NCBI GenBank assembly: GCA_052143655.1
Contig: JBKQSL010000378.1
Location: 1-28,536, forward strand
Source: CAVSUR01 sp052143655
GTDB taxonomy: Bacteria > Actinomycetota > Actinomycetes > Streptosporangiales > Streptosporangiaceae
Reading direction: 5' to 3'
DNA: 28,536 bases
Numbering within the stretch: the first letter of the stretch is position 1; each line of letters begins with the position of its first letter. This document shows positions 17,990 through 26,064 of this stretch, piece after piece. Made by a program: the position numbers and the translations under genes. The notes under the pieces are model-generated. The model ran no database searches and was not told the origin of the DNA. It saw nothing but the letters and a program-made list of their open reading frames with translations.

Positions 17990-20488
17990 TTAGCGGCCAG
18001 CGTGCTCGACTACGGCCGCCCACTCATCCAGCAGCGACTGCGCGATGTCGGCGTCGGAGCCCTCAGCCCACAGGTGGGTGATCGCCTCCGACCGGTCGGG
18101 CAGCACCAGGACCCAGCCCTGACCGGGCTCGGAAACCCGGATGCCGTCGGTGGTGTCCAGCGGCCGGTTGCCTGCGGCCTCCACCACCGTGCGCATCACG
18201 ATCCCCTTGGCCGCCCACGGCGTGGGCATGGAGCGCCGGAGCAGGTTGGCCGCGGGAATGCGGTCGTCGATCTGGCTCATCGTCAGCCGGGTCCTGGCCA
18301 CCAGGCCGATCAGCCGGGCGAAGGTGGCGATGCCGTCGATGCACCGGGAGAACTCCGGGACCACGAAGCCACCCCGGCCGTCCGCGGCGAAGATCACATC
18401 GGGCGCGGCGGCTGCCTCGTAGAGGCCGTGCAGCGACGTCGGCGTCCATTCCACCCCGACCCCGTGATAGCGGCAGACCTGCTCGGCCACCCGGGTGGTG
18501 GTGACCGGCAGCGCCACCCGGCCGGACCGGCGCTCGGCGGCGATCAGGTCTAGCACCACGAGCAGCGCGCGGTCCTCGCTGACCATGGCGCCCTTGTCGT
18601 CGACCAGGGCGATGCGCTCGCCTACCGGGTCGAACCGGACGCCGAACGCGGCCCGCGACGAGGCGACCAGCTCCGACAGCCGGTGCATGTCCGCGCGGAC
18701 CTGGGCCAGCGACTGGGTCGGCGACGCCTCGTCCAGCCGGTTGTTGACGGTCAGCACGTGCACGCCGATCCGGCCCAGCAGGCTGGGCAGCACCAGCGAG
18801 GCGGTGCCGCCGGCGCAGTCCACGACCACCTTGAGCCCTGCCTCGCGGACGCCGGACATGTCCACGGTGCGCAGCAGCTCGCGGGTGTAGCCCTCGATGA
18901 CGCGCGGCGGGTAGGTCAGCTCGGCGATCTCGCCGGGGAACGCTCGGCGGTACTCCTGCCGGGAGAACACCCGCTCCAGCTTGCGCCGCGCCGCCTGGGA
19001 CAGGTCAGCGCCCTGCTCGTCCAGGAAGATGATGTCAATAGACTGCGGATCGGCCGGCGTGGTGCGAAGCGCGATGCCGCCACTGTACTCGCTGCGGGCG
19101 GTCTCGAACCGCGCCACCGGCAGCGGTTGCGCCTCCAGGTCGACCACGTTGATCGCGCTGGCGTTCAGCGCGCCGTGCACGGCCCGCTTGAGCGCCCGGG
19201 CGGCCCGCGAGACATCCCGGGAGGTGGTGACCACCGAGCCCTTCTGCAGGGTCGTGGCGTACGCGCTGGCCAGCCGCACGCACAGCTCCGGAGTGATCTC
19301 CACGTTCACCAGGCCGGACACCCCGCGCGGGCCGAACAGGGTGCGCTGGCCGCGCGACTCCCAGATCACGCTGGCGTTGACGACCGCGCCCGCCTCGATG
19401 GTCTTGAACGGATAGACCTTGACTCCCGAGGACAGGTACGCCTCGGGCTCGATCACGCACTCGTCCCCGACGACGGCGGCCTCCTCGATCCGGGCGCCGG
19501 CCATCACGTCGGTGTTCTTGCCGATCACGCAGCCCCGCAGGGTGGCGCCCAGCCCGACGTAGACGTTGTTGTGCACCACGGCCCGGTGCAGGAACGCGTT
19601 CTCCTTGACCACCACGTTGCTGCCGATGACGGTGAACTCGCGCAGCTGCGCCCCGGCCTCGATCTTGGCGTAGTCGCCGATGCACAGCGGGCCGGTCAGC
19701 ATCGCCTCGGGGTCGACCTCGGCGCCATCGGCGACCCAGACGCCCGGTGACATCTCGAACCCGTCGATCTGCGCCCGCACCCGGCCGGAGAGCATGTCGG
19801 CCTGGGCCTTGAGGTAGCTCTCCAGGGTGCCGATGTCCTCCCAGTAGCCGTCGGCGACGCAGCCGTAGACCGGCGCGCCGCGCTCCAGCAGCCGGGGGAA
19901 GATGTCGCCGGACCAGTCAGCGGCCTCGCCGGCCTTGAACTCGCTGAGCACCTCGGGCTGCATCACGTAGATGCCGGTGTTGACCGTGTCGGAGAAGACC
20001 TGGCCCCAGGTCGGCTTCTCCAGGAAGCGCTGGATCCGGCCGTCCTCGTCGGCGATCACGATCCCGAACTCCAGCGGGTCAGGTACCCGGGTCAGGCCGA
20101 CGGTGACTAGCGCGCCGCTGTCCTTGTGGAACCGGACCAGCTCGGTCAGGTCGATGTCGGTGAGCGCGTCCCCGGAGATCACCAGGAACGGCTCGTCGCG
20201 CAGCGCGTCCTCGGCGTTCTTCACGCTGCCAGCCGTGCCCAGCGGCGTCTCCTCGGTGGCGTACTGCAGGCTCATCCCGAAGTCGTCGCCGTCGCCGAAG
20301 TAGTTGCGCACCATCGAGGCCAGGAACTGCACGGTCACGACGGTCTCGGTGAAGCCGTGCGAGCACAGCAGCCGCAGCACGTGCTCCATGATCGGGCGGT
20401 TGGCCACGGGCAGCAGCGGCTTGGGCTGGTTGGCGGTCATCGGGCGAAGCCGCGTGCCCTCGCCCCCGGCCATCACAACGGCCTTCAC
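17990..20488 (-). CDS. NDP-sugar pyrophosphorylase (mannose-1-P guanylyltransferase-like) fused to degenerate phosphomannomutase domain
   Basis: This 832-residue fusion starts with a nucleotidyltransferase (1-230) carrying AGGEGTRLRP, the PKPLLPVANRP lysine motif and GDALTDID. A left-handed beta-helix of hexapeptide repeats (about 255-350) follows. The remaining ~450 residues resemble phosphohexomutases but lack their catalytic features: RTTPADP near 474 replaces TASHNP, DPVGER near 620 replaces DPDADR, and the sugar loop GEXSG is missing. It corresponds to Streptomyces SCO1388-type proteins. It probably makes an NDP-hexose for envelope polysaccharide, with the mutase half structural or regulatory. 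Start GTG 20488 (VKAVVMAGG) follows AAGGAG and overlaps the cardiolipin synthase stop as GTGA. Confidence 0.92.
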   Translation of the reverse strand: MKAVVMAGGEGTRLRPMTANQPKPLLPVANRPIMEHVLRLLCSHGFTETVVTVQFLASMVRNYFGDGDDFGMSLQYATEETPLGTAGSVKNAEDALRDEPFLVISGDALTDIDLTELVRFHKDSGALVTVGLTRVPDPLEFGIVIADEDGRIQRFLEKPTWGQVFSDTVNTGIYVMQPEVLSEFKAGEAADWSGDIFPRLLERGAPVYGCVADGYWEDIGTLESYLKAQADMLSGRVRAQIDGFEMSPGVWVADGAEVDPEAMLTGPLCIGDYAKIEAGAQLREFTVIGSNVVVKENAFLHRAVVHNNVYVGLGATLRGCVIGKNTDVMAGARIEEAAVVGDECVIEPEAYLSSGVKVYPFKTIEAGAVVNASVIWESRGQRTLFGPRGVSGLVNVEITPELCVRLASAYATTLQKGSVVTTSRDVSRAARALKRAVHGALNASAINVVDLEAQPLPVARFETARSEYSGGIALRTTPADPQSIDIIFLDEQGADLSQAARRKLERVFSRQEYRRAFPGEIAELTYPPRVIEGYTRELLRTVDMSGVREAGLKVVVDCAGGTASLVLPSLLGRIGVHVLTVNNRLDEASPTQSLAQVRADMHRLSELVASSRAAFGVRFDPVGERIALVDDKGAMVSEDRALLVVLDLIAAERRSGRVALPVTTTRVAEQVCRYHGVGVEWTPTSLHGLYEAAAAPDVIFAADGRGGFVVPEFSRCIDGIATFARLIGLVARTRLTMSQIDDRIPAANLLRRSMPTPWAAKGIVMRTVVEAAGNRPLDTTDGIRVSEPGQGWVLVLPDRSEAITHLWAEGSDADIAQSLLDEWAAVVEHAGR

Positions 20489-21147
20489 TGCCTGCGCTCC
20501 TTCCTGCTTCCCCCAGTCTGTGACAGGCGATCGGCTCGCGCCAGGCGCCGAGTCTGTTCCATGTACAGCACTGCGGCGCACCAGTACAAAGCACTTCCCC
20601 AGATGACAAAGCCCCAACCGACGATGCGCGCGACCGAGGCGTAACTGGCCGGGTGCGTACCCAGGAAGAGCAGCGGAAACGCATACAGCAGGCACAGTGT
20701 CGCCGTCTTGCCGGCGAAGCTGACCGCCAGTGCCGGGTAGCCGTGCCGGCGCAGCACCAGCAGGGTGACCGCCATCACCAGCTCGCGCGCGGCCAGCAGG
20801 ATGACCAGCCACCAGCCGATGATGGCCCGCACCGCCAGCGCGATCACGGTGGCGACGATGTAGAGCCGGTCGGCAGCCGGGTCGAGCAGCTGGCCCAGCT
20901 CGCTCTGCTGGTTCAGCGCACGGGCCAGCTTGCCGTCCAGCCAGTCGGAGGCGCCGGCGGCGATGAGCAGGCCGACTGCCCACCAGTCGCCGGCCTGCGT
21001 GCGCACGCCCAGCACCAGCCAGATGAACACCGGCACCCCGGCCAGCCGGGCGAAGCTGATCAGGTTGGGAATCGTCAGGACCTGGCGGCCCGGCGCGCCC
21101 TCAGCCCGCTGGCCCGGCGGAGCCGGCGAGATCTCGTTCTGCTGCAC
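20485..21147 (-). CDS. CDP-alcohol phosphatidyltransferase, eukaryote-type cardiolipin synthase-like
   Basis: This 220-residue membrane enzyme has a perfect CDP-alcohol motif: D68-x2-D71-G-x2-A75-R-x8-G85-x3-D89-x3-D93. Several hydrophobic helices surround it. Its coupling to the SCO1388-like nucleotidyltransferase gene (4-bp overlap) matches SCO1389 of Streptomyces coelicolor, shown to be a eukaryote-like cardiolipin synthase using CDP-diacylglycerol and phosphatidylglycerol. PgsA-like activity is an alternative. Start is GTG 21147, eight bases after AGGGGG; GTG 21153 is close by. The longer open frame to 21522 is not convincing as coding. Confidence 0.88.
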   Translation of the reverse strand: MQQNEISPAPPGQRAEGAPGRQVLTIPNLISFARLAGVPVFIWLVLGVRTQAGDWWAVGLLIAAGASDWLDGKLARALNQQSELGQLLDPAADRLYIVATVIALAVRAIIGWWLVILLAARELVMAVTLLVLRRHGYPALAVSFAGKTATLCLLYAFPLLFLGTHPASYASVARIVGWGFVIWGSALYWCAAVLYMEQTRRLARADRLSQTGGSRKERRQ

Positions 21148-21406
21148 GGTCACGGCCCCCTGGTTCCCGAGCGACCCGCCGGCGACCCAGTTCGCGGCTG
21201 ACCACGGTCCACAATACGCGGGCCTGGAATCTGCGCCTGGCTGGTGCCGTGCGGCAGCGCCGGCTCGCTGCCTGGCCGGCTGGGGATATGGCGCGGGCCG
21301 GGCGGGAATGCTGTTGGCAGCCGCGGCAAGCGCCGGCGCCACGGCGCCGAGCGGGCCGGCCTGCGCGCCGACGCGCTCGGCCTGGGATGAGCCCGCGGGG
21401 GGGACC

Positions 21407-22678
21407 ATGGACAAGCACGGGCTGGAAGCGCTGCTGGCGGTCACGGTGGCGGCCGCGCTCGCGCCGATGATCGCGTCGGTGCTGCCCAAGGGGCGCGTGC
21501 CGCAAGTGGTCATCCTGATCATGGCTGGGGTGCTGATCGGCCCGCACGGGCTGGGCCTGGCCGATAGCGGCAGCGTCCGGCTGCTGTCCGACGTGGGCCT
21601 GGGCTTCCTGTTCCTGCTGGCCGGCTACGAGCTGGAGCTGCGGCTGCTGCGCGAGCGGCCGGGGCGGCTGGCGATCATCGGCTGGGCACTGTCCGCGGGC
21701 CTCGCGATCGGCGTGGTAGCGGGCCTGGCCGCCGCCGGGCAGGTCCGCGATTTCATCCCCATCGCGCTCGCGCTGACCACCACCGCGCTCGGCACCCTGC
21801 TGCCGATCCTGCACGACAACGAGATGATGACAGGCCCGTTCGGCCGCTACGTGCTCGCGGCGGGCGCGGTCGGGGAACTGTTCCCCATCCTGGCGATATC
21901 GCTGTTCCTCACCAGGCGCAGCGAGTTCGTGGCCCTCGGCTCGCTCGTCGTGATAGGGCTGGTCGCGGTGGCGCTGACCCTGCTCCCCCGGCTGGTCGGC
22001 GAGGACCGGCTGGGTCGGCTCGTCGAGCAGGGCCGCCGGGCGACGGCGCAGACCACCCTGCGCTGGTCGATCGTGCTGCTGCTGGCGCTGCTGGTGGCCG
22101 CTGAGCGGTTCGGGCTCGACGTGGTGCTGGGCGCGATGCTTGCCGGGATCGTGCTGCGCAGCTGGACCCGCCGGATGGGCATGGACGTCAGGCCGCTGGA
22201 GGAGAAGCTCGACGCGGTGGGCTACGGCGTGTTCATCCCGGTGTTCTTCGTCGCCTCCGGGATGACGCTGGACATCGGCGCGATCGTCAGGGACCCGCTG
22301 CGGCTGCTGGTTTTCCTCATCTTGCTGCTGGTCGTGCGGGGCATGCCGTCGCTGCTGGTCTACCGCCGGGTGCTCCCGGCCCGGCAGCGCGTCGAGATGA
22401 CCTTCATCACCGCCACGACGATGCCGCTGCTCGTCGCGCTGGCCCAGATCGGCCAGCAGGACGGGGTCATGCTGCCGTCGAACGCCGCGGCGATGGTCGG
22501 GGCCGGCGTGCTGTCAGTCCTGATCTACCCGTCGGTCGCGGCCGCCCTGGCCCGCAAAGACCGGCCGGCGTTCCCGGCGCCCGCCGGGAACGTGGTGACC
22601 GCGGTGGCGCAGCTGGCCGAGCCGCCGGACAGCCCGCACCCCGGGACCGCACAGCCCGGGACCGCACAGCCCGGGTGA
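21407..22678 (+). CDS. Kef-type monovalent cation/proton antiporter (CPA2)
   Basis: This 423-residue transporter of the Na+/H+ exchanger fold has about 12 hydrophobic segments, starting LEALLAVTVAAALAP. IMAGVLIGPHGLGL near 38-51 and FLFLLAGYELEL near 65-76 are typical of KefB/CPA2 proteins. It ends without an RCK/TrkA-N regulatory domain. Start ATG 21407 follows a G-rich run (GGGGGGGACC) that serves as ribosome site. The C-terminal tail ends in a repeated PGTAQ motif coded by a duplicated 15-bp unit (near 22640-22676). It is convergent with the acyl carrier protein gene, 51 bp away. The transported ion is not predictable. Confidence 0.9.
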   Translation: MDKHGLEALLAVTVAAALAPMIASVLPKGRVPQVVILIMAGVLIGPHGLGLADSGSVRLLSDVGLGFLFLLAGYELELRLLRERPGRLAIIGWALSAGLAIGVVAGLAAAGQVRDFIPIALALTTTALGTLLPILHDNEMMTGPFGRYVLAAGAVGELFPILAISLFLTRRSEFVALGSLVVIGLVAVALTLLPRLVGEDRLGRLVEQGRRATAQTTLRWSIVLLLALLVAAERFGLDVVLGAMLAGIVLRSWTRRMGMDVRPLEEKLDAVGYGVFIPVFFVASGMTLDIGAIVRDPLRLLVFLILLLVVRGMPSLLVYRRVLPARQRVEMTFITATTMPLLVALAQIGQQDGVMLPSNAAAMVGAGVLSVLIYPSVAAALARKDRPAFPAPAGNVVTAVAQLAEPPDSPHPGTAQPGTAQPG

Positions 22679-22729
22679 GTCCCGTCAGGGCGATTCCCGC
22701 AGCCGGTTCACCGTCGCGCCGGGCGCCGG

Positions 22730-23032
22730 TCACGGCCGGGCCCGCTGGTCCGGCTGGCCTGGCTGGGCTGGCTGGGCAGCCCGGGCGGCGACGAACTCGG
22801 CCAGGGTGCGCAGAGTCGCCAGGCAGTCCAGGTTGAGGTCCTCGGCGGCCACGTCGACGCCCAGCCGGCGGCGGATCTCCGCGAGCAGCAGGGTCCCTGA
22901 CAGCGAGTCCAGGTCCGCGCCGTCCCGCAGCAGCGGCGCGTCCAGCGGCAGCCCGGCCAGCTCCGCCCGGCCGGTGATGCTGACCAGGAGCCGGCGCAGC
23001 GTGTCGGTGACCGGCCCCGCCGGGCCGGTCAC
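22730..23032 (-). CDS. Stand-alone acyl carrier protein
   Basis: This 100-residue carrier protein has a four-helix ACP pattern and the phosphopantetheine attachment motif DLDSLS with Ser43. The C-terminal ~15 residues are a Gln/Pro-rich tail. The start GTG 23032 overlaps the stop of the FkbH-like gene as GTGA, so it is translationally coupled to it. A dedicated carrier protein next to an FkbH-like HAD enzyme is the usual partner arrangement, where the HAD enzyme loads a C3 unit onto the ACP. Here no polyketide or peptide synthase is nearby. The last gene of the three-gene operon. Confidence 0.88.
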   Translation of the reverse strand: MTGPAGPVTDTLRRLLVSITGRAELAGLPLDAPLLRDGADLDSLSGTLLLAEIRRRLGVDVAAEDLNLDCLATLRTLAEFVAARAAQPAQPGQPDQRARP

Positions 23033-24081
23033 CGCTCCCCCGCCGGGCCGGCGGGCTGTGGCTCCAGCCGCGCCCAGCCGGGCAGCGGTGGCAGCGGCCC
23101 GGACAGCGGCCGGGCGAAGACCGCCAGCCCGGCGGCAGGCTCGCCGTCGGCGCGGAACCCGGCCGCGGCCAGCGCCATCCGCAGCGGCACGTTGCGCGGG
23201 GTCAGCCGGCACGGCATCCGCACCGCCGCTGCGCCGGCCTGCGCCGCGGCCCGGCAGACCCAGGCGAGCAGCGCGTCGATGACGCCGCGGCCCATCGCCC
23301 GGCACGACATCATCAGCAGCGGCACGGTCCACGCCGCGGCGCCGGCCTCGATCACGCAGCCGCCGACGAGCCCGTCGTCGCCGTAGCGGTCCGACAGCCA
23401 GACCGCCGCGACCCGGTGTGCGTCCGAGCCGATCAGCCTGGCCAGGTCCGCCGCGCTGAGCTGCTCGCCGGCCGAGTTGAACTGGTGAGTGCGGGCCGAC
23501 AGCTCGGCCAGCCGCTCCGCATCCGCCGTCGCGGCCGGCCCGATCACCACCCGGGTTCCGCTGCGGCGCAGGAACTCATCGCGGGAGCCGCCGAACGCCC
23601 GGCCGTCCTCCTGCCGCCGGCGCCGCTGCGCGTACATCTCGCCGCGGCGCCGGGCCTCGTCGGTCAGCACAGCCGGGCTGAACTCCGGCCACCCCGGCGC
23701 CTCCATGGCCTCCTCCGGGGACAGCACCCGCACCTGCGGCAGCGCCGCCGCTGCCTCGGCCCGCTCGATCGGCTCGTCGTCGACGAAGGCCACGGCGTCC
23801 GCGCTGATGTCCAGCTCGTCGGCGATCGCCCGGATCGCGTCCGGCTTGGCGTCCCAGCCGCACCGCACCGCGGCGAACTCGTGGCCGGTCACCGCCGCGG
23901 CGTAGGTGCCGGCCTCGGGCGGGTTGCGGCTGGCGATCGCCTGCACGATGCCGCGTCCGGACAGCTCGCGCAGCACTGCGAGCAGCCGCGGATCGGCAGC
24001 CGGCCGATGGTCCGGGCCGGACTCCAGGTAAACGCCGTCGAGCAGCGTGTTGTCCAGATCCCAGACCACGCACTTGATCAT
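23029..24081 (-). CDS. FkbH-like HAD (subfamily IIIC) plus GNAT-like protein
   Basis: This 350-residue protein has an N-terminal HAD domain with WDLDNTLLDG (Asp8 and Asp10), SRN at 51-53, Lys79 and FVDDEP (Asp101/102). A GNAT-like C-terminal domain (about 160-320) follows, including the family-typical LLMMSCRAMGRGV and LTPRNVPLRMALAAAGF. FkbH proteins load a glyceryl unit from 1,3-bisphosphoglycerate onto an ACP for methoxymalonyl and related extender units. Many have Cys in a CSKN motif, where this one has ASRN, so its chemistry may differ. ATG 24081 overlaps the bpsA stop (ATGA); its only SD-like GAGG is in a strong hairpin. Cotranscribed with bpsA and acp. Confidence 0.88.
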   Translation of the reverse strand: MIKCVVWDLDNTLLDGVYLESGPDHRPAADPRLLAVLRELSGRGIVQAIASRNPPEAGTYAAAVTGHEFAAVRCGWDAKPDAIRAIADELDISADAVAFVDDEPIERAEAAAALPQVRVLSPEEAMEAPGWPEFSPAVLTDEARRRGEMYAQRRRRQEDGRAFGGSRDEFLRRSGTRVVIGPAATADAERLAELSARTHQFNSAGEQLSAADLARLIGSDAHRVAAVWLSDRYGDDGLVGGCVIEAGAAAWTVPLLMMSCRAMGRGVIDALLAWVCRAAAQAGAAAVRMPCRLTPRNVPLRMALAAAGFRADGEPAAGLAVFARPLSGPLPPLPGWARLEPQPAGPAGER

Positions 24082-25916
24082 GAGGCGGGGCCTCGCCCCG
24101 GGCTGGCCGGCGCGGTTCCGGTCTGCGGCGCAGCATCCGGGCCGGGGCGCTCCATCGTCAGGTGCGCGGCCTCGAAGCCGAACTTCCGGTACAGGGTCCG
24201 CATACCCAGGTTGCGCGCGTGCACCTTGCCAGCCAGCCGGGACAGCCCGGCCGCGTCCGCGGCCTCGAGCACGGCGCCGAGCAACAGTTCGCCGAGCGCG
24301 CTGCGGCCGGGGACGTCGCTGACGGCGAGCGACCGGAAGTTGCCGTACCGCTCGCCGGTCAGCGAGTTGGTGCGCGCCGACAGCCAGGCCCAGCCGAGCG
24401 GCACGTCCGGCGCGCTCGCCGCCGCGGCGATCAGCGTGATCTCGCCCGGCTTGCCCAGCGCGCCGGCCGCCCGCTTGCGGTGCAGCGCAGGGTCGGTGAC
24501 CGCCTCCGCGCCGAACGAGACCCGGGCGATGTCGATCTCGTAGCCGGCGATCGCATCCAGGTCGGCCTCGGCGGCGGCCCTGATCACGTACTGGGCGGCG
24601 GCGCCCGTGCCCGGCAGGGCTTCTGTGCGCACTGCAGAGCCTGCTCCAGCCGCAGGGCCGGTCTCTGCCGCAGCGCCGGTGCCGGCCGCAGGACCGGTGC
24701 CGGCCGCAGAGCCCGTGTTTCCCGCGGTGCCTGCGGGCACGGCCGGCCCGGGCGCGCCGCGCACCGGCGCGGACCGGGCCATCGGGCGGAACACGGTTCC
24801 CCCGCACTCCGGGCAGCGGGCCGCCCGCAGGTCGGCGATCTGCGGCCACCGGGCGCCCGGGCCGACCGGGAGCACCGCCCGGCAGCCGGCGCACCGGTAC
24901 GGGCGGGAGGCCCCCCCGCGCTGCTCGGCGGTGTACAGCGGGCCCGCGTGCGGGCCGGTGATCAGCGGCCGGGCCTCGGCGGCGGTGCGCAGGTGGTACA
25001 GGTTGCTGGTACCGCCCAGGATGCCCGCGCCGACGTAGGAGTTGAAGCCCGGCCACAGCCCGCGCACGGCCAGCCCAAGCCCGGCGATGGCCTGCTGGGT
25101 GCGCAGCGTCTCCTCCGGCCGCCGGGCGCCGAACGAGAAGAAGACGTGCCGGCCCGGCCCGGCCGCCAGCGCGGTCACCGCCCGGGACAGGAACAGCTCG
25201 GCGCCGGCCACCGTGTACGGCGGGTCTGTGCAGGCGACCTCGAACCGCCCGGCCAGGCCCGGCGGCAGCGGGTCGCGGAGGTCGTGCTCGACCAGCTCCG
25301 GGTCCAGGCCGCTGCCGGCGGCCTGCTCCCTGATCCAGCCGAGCACGTCGGGGTCGGTGTCGAGCACGGTCAGCCGGGGCATGCGCAGCCCAGTGCCGGC
25401 CCAGAACCAGGCGACGGCCACCGCGATCAGGTCGTCGTCGCCGAGCAGCAGGATGCGCCGGCCCGCCAGCGCCCCGGCCTCGTGCATCCGCAGCACCCGG
25501 TGGATCTTGGTGGGCACCGTGCAGTGCGTCTGGTCGAGCTCGGTCCTGGCCGTCGGGGCGCCCGCGGCAGCGGCCTCCAGCCGGCCCGCCAGCCCGGTCA
25601 GCTCGGGCGGCACTGCCAGCCCCCGGCCGTCGCAGGCCGGGCACGCGGCGGTCAGCTGCGGCTGAGCCGGGCCGAGGGCGCGGCGGCCGGCCTCGGTCAG
25701 CCGCACCGGCCGGGTCTTGTCCACGACCCCGCGTGCGCGCAGCTCGTTGCAGACGGCGGCGACGATCGGGACCGGCAGCTCGGCCAGCCGGCTGACCTCC
25801 CGCACGGCGGCCGGCTCAGACCGGCTGATCGCGGTCAGCACGTCCTGGACGCCCGACGGCCCCTCGGCCAGCCCTGTAGCCGCGGCCACCGCAGCCACGA
25901 CTGCGTCCACGTCCAT
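24078..25916 (-). CDS. bpsA: BpsA-type branched polyamine synthase fused to GNAT acetyltransferase
   Basis: This 612-residue multidomain protein has a winged helix (about 20-85) and CPAC at 92-95. The BpsA catalytic domain (about 125-340) has GDDD at 159-162 and DPPY at 231-234. A zinc ribbon follows (C342/C345, C368/C371), then a 50-residue Ala/Gly/Thr-rich repeat linker (about 385-440) and a complete GNAT domain (about 443-600). BpsA of hyperthermophiles transfers aminopropyl groups from decarboxylated S-adenosylmethionine to internal polyamine nitrogens, giving N4-branched polyamines; the GDDD aspartates are catalytic. The GNAT fusion suggests the product is acylated. ATG 25916 has GGAG six bases upstream. 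The divergent gene encodes the SAM decarboxylase that would supply its donor. Confidence 0.85.
   Translation of the reverse strand: MDVDAVVAAVAAATGLAEGPSGVQDVLTAISRSEPAAVREVSRLAELPVPIVAAVCNELRARGVVDKTRPVRLTEAGRRALGPAQPQLTAACPACDGRGLAVPPELTGLAGRLEAAAAGAPTARTELDQTHCTVPTKIHRVLRMHEAGALAGRRILLLGDDDLIAVAVAWFWAGTGLRMPRLTVLDTDPDVLGWIREQAAGSGLDPELVEHDLRDPLPPGLAGRFEVACTDPPYTVAGAELFLSRAVTALAAGPGRHVFFSFGARRPEETLRTQQAIAGLGLAVRGLWPGFNSYVGAGILGGTSNLYHLRTAAEARPLITGPHAGPLYTAEQRGGASRPYRCAGCRAVLPVGPGARWPQIADLRAARCPECGGTVFRPMARSAPVRGAPGPAVPAGTAGNTGSAAGTGPAAGTGAAAETGPAAGAGSAVRTEALPGTGAAAQYVIRAAAEADLDAIAGYEIDIARVSFGAEAVTDPALHRKRAAGALGKPGEITLIAAAASAPDVPLGWAWLSARTNSLTGERYGNFRSLAVSDVPGRSALGELLLGAVLEAADAAGLSRLAGKVHARNLGMRTLYRKFGFEAAHLTMERPGPDAAPQTGTAPASPGRGPAS
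24086..24100 (-). promoter_or_regulatory. Hairpin masking the ribosome site of the FkbH-like gene
   Basis: CGGGGC (24100-24095), loop GAG and GCCCCG (24091-24086) form a 6-bp GC stem ending four bases before the ATG at 24081. The only Shine-Dalgarno-like GAGG lies in it. Ribosomes finishing bpsA would melt it, so translation of the second gene should depend on the first. Confidence 0.55.
24640..24725. repeat. Imperfect repeats coding the Ala/Gly linker of BpsA-GNAT
   Basis: Imperfect ~18-bp units around GCCGGCCGCAG repeat within the bpsA frame. They encode the AAGTGPAAGTGAAAETG-type linker between the polyamine synthase and acetyltransferase domains. The frame is kept. Confidence 0.7.
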
Positions 25917-25975
25917 GTCGGCTCCGGCGGCCCCGGCGGGTGCGGCGGCCGTACAGATCTGGCGGCCCGTGCCCG

Positions 25976-26037
25976 CAGCCTGATCAGCGCAGCTTCGTCA
26001 GTGTCAGCGCAGCTTCCTGCGCACAGCCTGATCAGCG
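25976..26037. repeat. Two interleaved pairs of direct repeats in the bpsA/speD divergent promoter region
   Basis: CAGCCTGATCAGCG occurs at 25976-25989 and 26024-26037. TCAGCGCAGCTTC occurs at 25984-25996 and 26004-26016, with a 20-bp period. Each outer copy contains the palindrome TGATCA. They lie between the divergent bpsA and speD genes and immediately before the speD promoter, so they may be regulator-binding sites controlling both. Confidence 0.8.
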
Positions 26038-26047
26038 GGCCGTTTGG

Positions 26048-26064
26048 TATCCTGCCACATCATG
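26048..26064 (+). promoter_or_regulatory. speD: Likely leaderless promoter of speD
   Basis: A TATCCT -10 hexamer (26048-26053) lies eight bases before the ATG at 26062, and there is no Shine-Dalgarno. Transcription would start at or next to the A of the ATG, a common actinobacterial arrangement. No good -35 is visible. Confidence 0.6.

Noticed and set aside
20489..20983. Extension of the nucleotidyltransferase to an upstream start at 20983
   Set aside because: The added 165 residues are an out-of-frame reading of the cardiolipin synthase gene; MAGGEGTRLRP and AAGGAG place the start at 20488.
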